From Chondrosia reniformis (lineage: Eukaryota; Porifera; Demospongiae; Chondrillida; Chondrillidae), in assembly GCA_947172415.1 (NCBI GenBank), contig OX359200.1, positions 1,676,501-1,740,500 of the forward strand: a DNA stretch of 64,000 nucleotides, written 5' to 3'. Shown one piece after another: positions 10,532 through 22,800 of the stretch. The notes beneath the pieces were generated by a model. That model searched no databases and was not told the DNA's origin. It saw only the letters and a program-made list of their open reading frames with translations. The position numbers and the translations under genes are program-made. The first letter of the stretch is position 1, and every line of letters begins with the position of its first letter.

Positions 10532-13500
10532 ATGGCGGCCATTTTATCAGATACGTACGGGAAGCTCCTTAAACAATGCGGAAATTCCCTAGCTAGGCTA
10601 AATGGGCATAAAAACAAAAACAATTTGGCCAGACAGTATTTTCCAGAATTCAAGCACCACCTAATGGCTCACAGAATTGGTTTTGCCTACCGACACTTCG
10701 GGTAAGATCTTCTTAAATCTTACTTACTGAATCATGCGCATGCCGACGATAGCTGGACTTTATATATGATATTTGATGCAGAATATGCAGGCGTTCGATG
10801 GTCAGAAGAAGATATCACTCCAGCGAAGCAGCTGGAACTCTAAAGCCATTTTACAGAGCCGTTCATCCAGATCTATTTGCACTCTATCCGAGGCAGAGGG
10901 TAAGCTTGAGTGAGCTAGAGGCCTAAATCTAGAGTTTCTACAAACAATTTTAAATACTTTATAAAAATTCAATAGATTAGGTAAACTACGTACGAAGATG
11001 TATATAAACTGTAGCTTCATGAAAGTTTTTAACTCTTACAGGCTGTGAACGAGGAATCACTAAAATACCTTAATTCATTCCTTGAACGATCTACGACTCT
11101 GAGCACTAAATCTTCAAAGAATGTCACACTCACTTTCTATCTTCATCCTCGCTCACTTGATGACGAACTGTCTGATAGTGGAAGCCTTCCTCAGGACCCC
11201 AAGGAAATTCAAGTGCATCTTCTGAATGACAACGTGCAAGCCTCTATCTGGTCCATTCTGCAATCTTGTAACCTTGATAGGAAGCTGGATGCTGGAACAA
11301 GACAGAAACTGACCCGTTCAGCTCACAGTGATTTATCCACCAAAGTTCCACCAAGCTACAGCAACCTTAAGTCTTACTTTGCAGAAAAGTACTGCTATTT
11401 TGATGATGATGGTGCTTTCTTTGAAATGCACTCTTGGCCACATAAGGAAACAGATGTATTTTCCAAAATGAGCCTTCCCAAATGGATGTCTGAAATAAGT
11501 CAAAAGGCAACGATCATTAGGGACTCATCTCGTTCTGCCCGACAAGACATTTGTACAGAGTCCGCAGAGATTCAAGAGAAGTTTGGCCCATCTCAGGTAT
11601 TGTTGACGTGTGGATGGGCACCAGCAGTGGCACTCGGAGCACTGAAAAGTCTGAAGGAGACGCTCAGTGAACACAACCAAGAGGTATTCCTAACACTGAA
11701 CAGTATATTAACAACCCTCTAGACTTGTCATTTATCCTTCTCAACTTTAGTTATATTGTCTCATTGTTGTTCATATCTAGTCAGTGAAAGAGCTACTGGG
11801 TGGACGTGACCTTCATTTGAGTGACTGGACTGGAGTAACTTTGGATGAGAGTGTTCACTTTGCTAGTCATGCAGTTCCACAGGAATGGAATCTGGTATTT
11901 GAATTTAAAAGTTTTTAAATTATTAATTCTTTAGAGCTGTAACAAAAGTCCCTTATCCATAACCAATAAAATTAGGACCATTTTGTCTCAAGTTACCTCA
12001 AACTGGCCTATTGTACGTATCTCAAATATGTTAATTTTGTCTTTATTATTGTCTCATTTTGCTCATTTTGACTCAAATTCCTTGGCTTCCAATGGTGTAC
12101 ATACTAAGTGGATTGCGTCTGATTGATTGGGACCCACTTGCCATAACTACACTACTTGGTTGTGGCTCATGCATACAGTTACTCTGTGATGAGGAATCAT
12201 TTAGTCAAGCTATGTCTAGGTATAGGAATTCCATCAGAGTCAAATCTGATTGTTAGCATTTTATAGAACAAGAATGTTTGTATACGCAAGTTTTAATGTT
12301 GTATACACATGTCTGTGTGTTTGGCATCAGGTCTAAATTAGCATTTCATGCATATACCGTATTAGGAAAGCTATTGCTTTAAGTGCCATAGAAGTTGACA
12401 GTGTCTTTGTTCCACATCACCACGACATACAATTACTAAAGGTTTAAGAGAAATGCTAATTCACAGCACCTTAATTTATAATTTATACTATGCATGTGTA
12501 TAGCTTTTGCTTTAGTTTTGTGCATTTATATTAGTTATATTATGTATATAACTAACATAAACTACAGTCTGAGAGAATCTCCTTTCTTCTTTTGATTTAT
12601 ATGGTTACACATATACATACATGCTCTATGTACGTACGTATATACATTTGTATTGTATAGATATTAAATGTTTCTTCCTCTTTGTGAAGTATCCATTCTG
12701 AAAGTAACAACTTTTACACTCTTCTTCCCTCGTGCATAGTTTCTGGCAAGAGCTAAGCCTTTTGAGGATGCCATTATGAAACTGAGACAGAAAGAGGATG
12801 ACATTTCAAGTTGTTTGGGGGGAATCAGGATCAAGCCTCCCAAAGGAATAAGGTAGCACTATGTTGAATGGCTGCTTGTATGGGGTAAAATCAGCTCTAA
12901 TATTACACAGAAGCAGTTGGAAGAAATCCATATCATCTAGTAATTGCTTCTTCCTTTTCATGGTATTTAACTTGTGGTTTGTGTATCACTTTGATTACTG
13001 TGTCCTTGAGTTACTACCTATTTCACCATGCATGAGCTGTCATCAAATGTGCGAGAACCTAGTGGTGGTATGTGTATCCAGGGAGGCATATATACGTATG
13101 ACCCATTCTAAATGGCAACTGGAAGTGTATGTATTAGGCTTATTTGGTCATGCAGTGTGTACTAATTAAAATGTACTGTACATACGTACACCCCTGTCAG
13201 GGCTGTATGCAGAACTTGGGGCCAGAGGGGGCAAAATGAAAATTTTCAAAATTTAGGGGGGGGGGGGGCAATGGTATGAGGGTGTTGAAGCAGAGTTTAG
13301 GGGGTTCCCAAAAGTCTAGGGGGCAAAATCAATTCTCCCCTCTATTCAGCCCTGTCTGTGTAGTATATCTTTAGTTTTCAACCACAAACTTCCTTATGGA
13401 ACTTGAAAGTATGATAGCTTTATGTTAACTGTATACATATATTGAAAGTTAATGGTTTAAATTGACTGTACGTATATTGGAATTGAGGTATTGGTGTGGC

Positions 13501-15079
13501 AAATGTAGTTCTGTGGCAGAGAACTGATGGTCAAAACCAGCTGCCTTATACGTTATTTCATGTTTTTCCCTTTTCATGATGTGCAACAGTGATTACTTGT
13601 GGTTTGATTATCACTTCACTATTCCCTATGAAAATAATGTTTTTAAAATTTGTGTATTATAAAATGTGCTATGACAGCATTAATACCGTACTACACACAT
13701 CTAATAAATATTATCTTCATTTTGCAGTTTTAAGGTGTACCGAGAATCTCTAGAATCGCTAGGGGCAGCCATCGCTGCAGACAGGTTTAATTTTTGTTTC
13801 CAAGGTGACACAATGACTCAGTACCAAATGACTGTTATGTAAGTGAATGATTTATGAGAATCCTTCTTTATTAATGGTTCATAAATAGCAGCCAATTAAT
13901 GTTTATATTTAATGATAATTCAGCTATATTTATGTAAGGTCGGAGTATACAATGAATAGGGTTAGGGTAAGTATACAGGATTTGATTATATCTTGTTTCA
14001 TGTGTATGGTTCAAACTTTACAAATTATCCAATGACACCAAGTTGAAAATTGTTGGATCTTCCAAATGTTTTTTTTTCATATAAAATGAGTATATAGTCT
14101 ATGTGATGTTGAAGTATATAGACATTACAAAACTGTACAGTGTACTATATGACAGGCGTTAAATATACTGTATAGAATATATATAGAGAAACAACTTTTA
14201 TTACATACTCTCTTCCATTTTGTGTAATTTTGCTACATATTCTATTTTCCTAATTTGGGTATTATAGTCCATCTCAAATGGCAGCCTCTTTATCTGACAA
14301 TGGAAGTTTCATGGTACCATCCAATATGACTCAGTATGAAATAAGAAACTTTATTTCATTGGAATGTGGCAGGGCTAAACGGGCCCAAGCTCTTTATCAA
14401 CAGTAAGTGCAATTGCTATACTGAGCACCGGCAATACTAGTTCATTGAATCAATAATCTGGACATTTCAACCTGAAAGTCTCTTCATCAGTAGTAAACCT
14501 GCTGATGAAGACGAAAGCTTTGCTCAATAAGCCAAGTTTAACTGTTATCATAATAAATGCAGCAAAAACATATGACCCATGAACCCATTTATGTACTATG
14601 AATTTGATTTAATCCATTTTCCCTTTTACACTTTGGATTTTATAAGGGTTTGTATGTATACAACATGTACATATAAACACTTTGCACTTGTAAACATACT
14701 GTAGCATTCACACAATACTTAAATTGCTTGCAATATTTTTTAAGCTACATCAATTTTTTATATTCTAATAATATACATATAGATGTAATTGTCACAATTT
14801 ACGCTGCACTTTTGCAGGTTCTCAAATGATATTGAGAAGAAAATGGCAGAGATAAAACACAAACTCAGTCTAAAGTCTCTCATAATTTCAGATTCAGTTG
14901 GCCGCAGTGAAGTGGTCTATTTCTACAGCAGACTGTTAGGTTGCTTATCTGGTGACTACTGCGAGGAAGGTCTCAGTGCCTCTGACTTCAGTTGCCTAGC
15001 AGATCACAATGTATGTGTGGACAGTATTCGAGGACTTTCTCCAGAAGGTGTCATTTGTGTTGCATGGAACCTTAAATAA
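10532..15079 (+). CDS. TCAIM: TCAIM-like mitochondrial protein (T-cell activation inhibitor, mitochondrial), 8 exons
   Basis: Exons: 10532-10701, 10806-10899, 11042-11683, 11781-11894, 12740-12852, 13728-13784, 14268-14402, 14818-15079. All junctions are GT-AG and phase-consistent, giving 528 residues (human TCAIM is about 496). The start MAAILSDTYGKLLKQCG is followed by a basic, hydroxylated stretch (RRYHSSEAAG) typical of a mitochondrial presequence. Diagnostic blocks: a J-domain-like segment LKPFYRAVHPDLFALYPRQR followed by VNEESLKYLNSFLE, then LTFYLHPR; near the end FMVPSNMTQYEI. In vertebrates TCAIM is a mitochondrial matrix protein affecting T-cell activation and oxoglutarate dehydrogenase turnover; the role in an invertebrate is unknown. 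Introns hold a MITE (13198-13354), a SINE copy and plain AT-rich sequence. Confidence 0.85.
13198..13354 (+). mobile_element. MITE with CAGGGCTG terminal inverted repeats, in TCAIM intron 5
   Basis: Begins CAGGGCTG and ends CAGCCCTG. It contains a G-run at 13256-13269 and the words GGCAATGGTATGAGGGTGT and TTTAGGGGGTTC. A second copy lies in the opposite orientation at 45700-45859 in the peflin gene. The CAGGG start resembles hAT termini, but I cannot confirm 8-base target duplications. Confidence 0.75.
13505..13625 (+). mobile_element. tRNA-derived SINE copy (degenerate head)
   Basis: Shares CTGTGGCAGAGAACTGATGG (decayed A-box region), TTTTTCCCTTTTCATGATG and the tail GATTACTTGTGGTTTGATTATCACTT with the better preserved copy at 48750-48895. 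Confidence 0.65.
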
Positions 15080-16432
15080 GTATATAGTTCTGTTTTTAAT
15101 TTAATATTATTAAAATCAACTTACATCTTATTGCTCAGATGTTAATGTACTAGGTAATGGAAAATTTTATATTCAATATACAGTATATTAACTAACATAC
15201 AAAATTCCATGCAATCAATTGCATTTCATTATGTATGGATAAGTTACCATGAGGATTTATAGTATATATGGTGAACATACATACATACGTATGAATGAAA
15301 CACTACGTATATAGCAATTGTAGCAGCATGCACAGTAGAGTACTGGTGATCACAATGTTCCAGAAAGATTACCTATGACTTAGATGATAAGAATTTCTTC
15401 TAACATCATCAAACATCAAACCTATCTTTCTTAGTCTTTGGAATGTCTTGAGATGTAGTTTGTTCTTTTGAAATTGGGTGTTTCGACCCTGGGGGTCTTC
15501 TTCAGCGACATTAAAGATGAACCATCTCAAAGGTAGTTACGGCTTGATTGTCACTTTGAATTCAATTATTAATATATATAAAGTTAATAGATTCTCTTTG
15601 ATCCCATGTAAACTGTACAAATTTTATATTTCATATGACCTCTGCATGGTCAGAGCAATAGCTGGATCTATATATATATGTGATTCATTTAGCGAATGAT
15701 ATCCGTCTATATAGCTACCAGCAATGCAATGCCACTGCCCAGTGCTTCCTACCTTACTCTTACCCTGAGATCTGATTGGATGGGACAACTTTGATATCCA
15801 AATATACTGTACGTATATATATATGCTGAAAACTTCTCAAGATCTGGTACAGAGAAGTATACAATATATATCTACTCTATTAGGTTGAGTGGCATCAAAA
15901 GTTATATAATTACATATTAATACATATGTCATACCTACGTATAGGACAAGTACATGACAAGTATGTCATACAAATGAGATATGATGCAATATATAGCTAT
16001 GTGATATGTGTGGCATACGTCCTATGGCATATACATATATATAATATATGTGATACGTATGTCATACTAATGAGATATGTATGTAATACGTATGTGATAT
16101 GCAACATACGTAGCTAGTGCGGTTTATAGCCCGACCAACAACATGAGATATAAGCATAGTTTCAAAGTTAAAAGTAAACATTTAGGTTTAAAGGAAGGCA
16201 AACTTAACTATATGTACAGCTACATGATAACCACGCTAGACACCATTAGCAGTCATATGAATATATTTATCATTAGTGATATAAGGTTCTGTACATAAAT
16301 TTTGAATAATCTCCCATCTCATCAAAAAACGAATTGAACCCAGAAGGTCAATTGCAATTAGAGAAAAGGTCAAAAGTGCATGCATCAAAAGTCAAACACT
16401 ATAATTCTGCGTGCAGTTGTTAGCATTAAAGG
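15080..16432. other. Intergenic region with a MITE copy and low-complexity TACGTA-rich sequence
   Basis: 15390-15535 is a copy of repeat family R2, containing TTTCGACCCTGGGGGTCTTC and AAAGATGAACCATCTCAAAG. 15915-16110 is a degenerate tandem of ATGAGATATG/ATACGTATGTCATAC-like words. No gene seen. Confidence 0.6.
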
Positions 16433-16795
16433 TCAATCATTTTTTCTGCTGTCCCGTGTGACCTCTTTATCGCCTACTGCAGTGACAGCTGGTGACTCAT
16501 TTGGTGCTGTAGTCTCGGAACTTCTATCTTTGCGAGCCTTCCTAAGAGGTTCGTCCACTACGGGCGATATAAACGTGGCAACCTTCCAGGCAACGTGCCA
16601 AAGAGAATACATCCACACGTGACCGGAGCCACAGAAGAACATGAATAGTAGAATTGGCACTACCACGCTCCATAACCACGACTTTACAGAATCATACTGG
16701 ATAGCTGGCTTTTCCTGGGTAGACTTTTCTTCGTCTGTTGTTCCACATGCAAAATGTAACAGTGAGACCACAATCAAGATCCGTAGGGCCACCAT
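16433..16795 (-). CDS. Small secretory/membrane protein of unknown function
   Basis: A 120-residue single-exon frame whose ATG is 90 bases from the divergent SLC6 start. Residues 1-18 (MVALRILIVVSLLHFACG) look like a cleavable signal peptide. A second hydrophobic segment at about residues 40-75 (LWSVVVPILLFMFFCGSG, then an aromatic-rich HVWMYSLWHVAWKVATF) would span the membrane. The C-terminus is polar and charged (DEPLRKARKDRSSETTAP) and would face the cytosol in a type I layout. I do not recognise a family. Coding status rests on the signal-peptide/TM architecture and the divergent-promoter position, so it could still be chance. Confidence 0.55.
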   Translation of the reverse strand: MVALRILIVVSLLHFACGTTDEEKSTQEKPAIQYDSVKSWLWSVVVPILLFMFFCGSGHVWMYSLWHVAWKVATFISPVVDEPLRKARKDRSSETTAPNESPAVTAVGDKEVTRDSRKND

Positions 16796-16885
16796 TGTGA
16801 TTGCACGTGCACTTCATGTGATGCTTTGGACGTTAATATTGCTAAACAATAGTTACACCTATTTCCTCCAGATCATTGACAATAG
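16796..16885. promoter_or_regulatory. Short divergent promoter region between the small membrane protein and SLC6
   Basis: 90 bases between two divergent start codons. Includes GCACGTGCAC-like sequence at 16803-16812 (an E-box CACGTG core). No TATA box is evident. Confidence 0.4.
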
Positions 16886-19800
16886 ATGGACGGCGAAGGA
16901 GAAACAAGTGTGCTTCGCGACACTTTACTGAAAAGCTACTCGGTTCAAGAGTCGGCTAATGGTGGCGATAAAGACGCCGAGGAGAACGGTACCTCTTCGC
17001 AATCCGGAGCTCGTTTTGCTAGAGCCGGAGACGAGGTTGACTTGGTGAGTCATGGAAGGGACAGCGAAGAGGAAGGAAAGAGAAAGAGAGCTAAATGGGA
17101 CAACAAGGTCCAGTTTGTTCTGACACTAGTAGGCTACGCCGTGGGCCTTGGAAACATTTGGAGATTCTCTTATTTAGTAAATCGAAACGGAGGAGGTAAG
17201 CTCAATAGCGCCCGCCAAATTAATGTCGTTCAATGAATCGAATATATACCTAACCATTGTCCGCCTCATATATATTTGCGGCAGTAAACGGTTTATTTCT
17301 TTATCTTTAGGGTCCTTCCTTATTCCCTATTTTGTGATGCTTTTTTTGATCGGGATACCTCTCTTTTATTTGGAACTGAGTCTTGGCCAGTCACTCAAGT
17401 TGGGTCCTGTGAGATTGTGGCAGAAGGCCACACCGGCTCTGGGAGGCATTGGCATTGCTATGACTATGGTGTCCATCTATATCAGCCTATACTACAATAT
17501 TATAGTGGCCTGGAGTCTGTTTTATCTGGTGAACTCTTTTCGAGCTGTTCTTCCCTGGAGCCTTTGCTTTGGACATGTTTTGACAGGAAACTTCACAGAA
17601 GATGAAATCAATCTTTTAAATGCCTCAATTTCACCAACTGCAGTAAACGCTTGCCTCAGTAACCCCACAAGGTAATATTGACTCATAGCCACTCTACTTT
17701 TTCTCTCCCCCTCCCCCTCTCCTAACTCCCACCCCTTCCCCCTCTCCCTCTCCCCCTTCATCATATGCCTCTCCTGCTCTCTCCCCTTCCCATCTCCCCC
17801 TCTCCCTACTCCTCTCCCTCTCCCCCTCCCTCCTCTTCCTCTCTCCTTTAGCCCCCTAGCTCTATGGGATGACATATATACATTATGATAATAATAATAA
17901 TAACTGTATATTAGAGTGACACATGCATGTGTATGCACTAGGCCAAGCTGGGCCCATGAGTCACTAGTCTAGTAGTCACAAGACTTATATCTAAGTTTAG
18001 ATCTTCATACTACTTTCATGCTCTTTAATCTTTGTCTTTAGTCCTTTGTATATTCAAACTTCTCCTATCTTAAAATGTACATATATATAAAAAGAATTTT
18101 AACCCAGTACATATAAGGGCATATACTACATGATAAGTAGCAGGTCTGATGAGGATACAGGTACATGTGCCATGCCTTTCAGGAGATTTTATTTGCCTAT
18201 TTTTAGATATATGTATATACGTATATATAAAAGAGATTCTTTACATTGATGGTTGAAACTATGTATATACGCATATGATTTCAGTTATATGTATGGTTTT
18301 CATAATCTATTACATCGAACTTCAAAGAGGGTTTTCAATCGATAGACCAGCGAAATGTTATTTGTATAAGTAAAAAGTGAATATGAAAGTTAATTTAGGC
18401 ATGTTTATTAAAAGGGAAAATGAACAAGTCTCATACATTAATGTCACTTACAGGAGCTATAATACACCTGTAGAGCTAAATCCAATGCGTTATTGATAAC
18501 ATTTGTATATGTACGTACTTGGTATAGAGAATTTATATTGCATGAAGACTTCAAGATTATGTAGAGAAATAGACCAGGTCAAACCAAATTAGACATTATG
18601 CTTGCAACTAGTTATAGAGATTATAGACTTTTATAGTAAGTCCTGAGCTTGCTTTTACTGCACATGTTGTCTAGATATTATATTGTAAAGTAGACATTTT
18701 CTCTTCAATTAGGTACTTCTGGTACAATGAGGCACTACAAGCTAGTGACACCATATCGAATGCAGGTGTCTTCAACTGGCAAATGTTTCTAGCGGTTACT
18801 GGAGCTTGGATCTTGGTCTACGTGTGTCTCTTTAGAGGAGTAGAGTCCTCTGGAAAGGTAGCACAGACATTATACAGTGCCAATTACAATATGCCGTAAT
18901 AATTTAATGAAATGTGATTAATGTACAAGTCCAGGGAAGGTTAATTTGTGCTATAGTTTCTGATAAGTTAAGGAACCCTAAGAATTAAATTTGACAAAAA
19001 TTTTAATTTAGTTCTGTTTCTCTGCAAACAAAGGTCAAACTTCAAACATGTTTCGTAAGGCTACACTAATATGTACATTTATATGTATGTCTATGTGTAT
19101 AATGTACATACTGAAATGACACATATTACTCTTTGAGATAATACATGGAATAGTCCTGAGTGTGCACATAAATGTGGTAATACGTATATGTTTTAGTTGA
19201 GCAATACAAGAGCTATAAATAGAAAAAAGGAGATCTTAAACATGCAATATGGATAGGTTGTGGTGGGTGGGCTAAATCCAGAGTCAATTGATTTCTGGTA
19301 ACTGAAAGTATTATATAAAGAACATACGTACATATAATGGTTAGATAGTAAATGTCCAATCACGTTAGACTTGAGGCAGTGAAGTGAGTTTTGTTTTTAG
19401 TGAACCTTTCATGCTTCAGTTAGCGGAATTGTCTCAGTTCAACAAACTTGAGGAACCACAAATCTACATAATGTGCTTCACTAAAGACCATACCATGGTT
19501 GACTGTAGTACATGCTATTGAATAGAAACAGTTTTTACACCTGACCACAGCTTCCTATTTATAGCTCACCAAATCAAGTTTTCTATTGAAGCTTAATATT
19601 TAGGTATGAGTTAATGTGATTATGGTAGTTTTGTATTCATATCATTGTAGGCTGTATACATAACGGCTACATTCCCATTTGTCATTCTGGTGATTTTGTT
19701 TTTCCGAGCTGTGACTTTAGAAGGTGCTGGAGCAGGATTGAGATATTTATTTATACCTCGAGATGTAAGTAAGACAAATTAATTTGATTTTTATACTGCC

Positions 19801-22800
19801 TCTTACAGTAAAGTAAAGATGTGGTTTAATTTTGACTTAATTGCATCTGTTTATTATTATTAGTTGTTTATTAAATAAAGCTTGTTTGCTGTGCATTTAT
19901 TAGCATTTAAAACATATTTTGAAAGTAATGCAGATGAAGTTGAAAGTGCACCAATGTTGTACTACATTATCAGAGTATGTAGTTTGTATTTTAGAAATGT
20001 TACTATTTTGTGGAAATGCACCACTATATGTATACTCTCACTGTCTTTGTCATTTAGGAGAACTGCTTTTCAGCACAGTGTGGAGCAAACACACTGTTTT
20101 CTCCCAGAACGTGGCTCGAGGCTGCAACACAAATATTTTTTTCGCTAGGACTAGCCCAAGGTGCTCTAATTTCCCTTTCCACGTACACAGATGAGAAGAT
20201 GAAGGCAGTGAGACAAAGTATTTTTGTTGGTTTGGTGAATGCATTTACCTCCGTCATTGTGGCCATAGTAGTGTATGCAGTCCTAGGCTTTCAGGCCACT
20301 CAAGAGGGAGCTGATCTGATAAAGGTACTTTGAGACACTGTAGACATAATAGACACTGCATATGTGATATATTTATATATAGATAGAACATATTTCATGA
20401 TTATTATATGACAAAACAACCAAATGTTTTGATCCAATGAGTCTTCACATTTGCTCAAAGAAAATTAAACATTCCCATGTATCTAAACCACAATTTCCTG
20501 TAGATATGGTTGACATGAGGCTATTAAGGAAACGTACATGTATGTATGTATACATAGAGAAGTAGAAGAAGAAAACTCTTCTATCCTCATCAAAAGCTCT
20601 CACTAGGTTTAGTTCCCTATAGGCCTTTATTCTAATAGTAAATGTAGAGTGGTGTTGCAGTTTTACATGTCCATCTGTCTATTGTGGTAGGTATTTTCAG
20701 CTAGAGGTCCTGGCTTGTCCTTTATTGCTTTTTCTCAAGCCATCCTGACCATTCCTGTTTCACCTCTTTGGGCCGTCTTGTTCTATCTCATGTTCTTTCT
20801 CCTGGGGCTGGGCAGTCAGTTTGGCAGCCTGGAGGTTATCATAACTGTAGTCTATGACAATGAGAAAATACAGAAGATAAGAAAAGAAATAACAGTTGGT
20901 AAGTGTGCTCAGCATAAAGTGGCTGAAGGGCAACAGAGAATGTGTAAATTATGAATAATAGTGTTAATCGATTTCTAATGAGACTTTGAAAAATCTTTGA
21001 AAATACAGTGGGCCCTGGTTTAACTGACACTGTATGTTTCCGCCAAAAATGTTGGATAAATCAGGTGTCAGATAAAAAAGGGATTGCGAAATATCATGAA
21101 TAATATTATGCTAAATAGAAAATTAACAGGTGTGTCCTTCATCTTGAGAAGATCGTCAGATAGAGCAACTTTTTGGGCACAAATATTATAATCAAAAACC
21201 ATAGCATTAGCACTTCTTCCATCTTCTTGTGGTGTGGTAGTCGCCACTTGAACGATTTGTTAAGAATATTGATGACAGTCGATCGTTTTTCTGCCATTCT
21301 CTGTACGGAATTCCAATTTTCCTAATTAGCTCTGCAACCGTCAGATAATAAAGGTTAGAAACACACCTAAATCCGTATACGGAAAATAGTGTCGAATACG
21401 GATAAACCGAGGTCGGATATACGAGGGCCTAAAGTATTACGGCATAGGCATAGGAACGCCAAATAGAAAGGGAGTACCATATACGTACCTGGTAGCTGAA
21501 AGGTGCATACGGTCACAAATTATTTATAGCAAAGCTATAGCATTATACATTATTATCACACTTGTATTATAAAAGAATATAAAAAATAAAAAATAAAAAT
21601 TTACAGAACTACAACTACAACTGCTAAGTTATAATGGTATTAATACGTATGTACAACTAGAATTTGCCTAAAAAATCCCTCCTCTTATCATTTGCACTGA
21701 CAAACATTTTGGCAACTAGGAGGAGGTCTAAGGAATCTGTCCTTTCCTTATGAGAATGTAGAAGTATGACATGATTCAGCCTTGGTTGTGACACAGTGGA
21801 ACGGAGGTAGGTCTTTAAACGCCGCAGAGTAGAAAATAATCTTTCTGCTGTGGCAGTAGTGACTGGCAATGTCAGAATAATTCTAAGAAGTTTGGAAACG
21901 TCCCTAAAGAGTCACTTGCTACTGCTTACATCATTCATAATGAGTGAAGAGTTATGACCTCTATTATCTTCTGGGAATTTGAACTTTTCTCATTATATGC
22001 TTTTAGTAGATTTCGAAGCATCTGCAATTGAATCTTCAAATTTGAAGTGTCTACATCTTTGGCATAAATGTCCAATTCTGGGGTATCACTAAAATCATCT
22101 GACAGTGTGCCATTAATTGCATTCAGTAACAATTTCTCTATTGAAGCAGCAACTGGCATGCCACGTGTTTGCTGAAAACAGTTAGGTCTAACACCTCATA
22201 ATATTGCTGGTGAAAACATGCCTTAGGGCTGGTAAATCGATGGCTAGATTCACCACATTTTAGGTTTTCTTGTGTATTGCGGCAAGGTAGGTTCTGCCGT
22301 TAAATTCTTTGAAGAGTTTAAAATTTTGCTATATAAAAACGTTCAAAAGCATTCTTATCCCTTTGATCCCTCAGATAAGATACTGGCCAAATCAGATGCA
22401 GACACTGCTTCTTGCAAAGTAGTGTCCAGCTGTTCCACTGCTGAAAATACTAGTAGTGATAGATTAAGACCAAGAAAGTAGAAAACTTTTCCATGGAAGT
22501 TAGAAATCCCCCTGCTTTCATAGCATATTCATCCCTCCCATCTTCATGTATTTTGGCCAAGGTATCCAAAAGAACAGCGTAATTTTTCAGTACAACATCA
22601 ATGGCAGCAGTGCGTACTGTCCACCTAGTTAGGCACAAAGGCTTTAACTTTGTGACTCCAGGTGATAGGTTTGTTTGCATGGAATCAAACAAAGATGATC
22701 TCTTTGGTGAAAATCAAATAAGCTGGCTGACTTATTGAACAAAGTACAGAGCATCTCGGATAGGTGCTACTTGTCTTCCTGTGGTCCGTAAGCAAAGATT

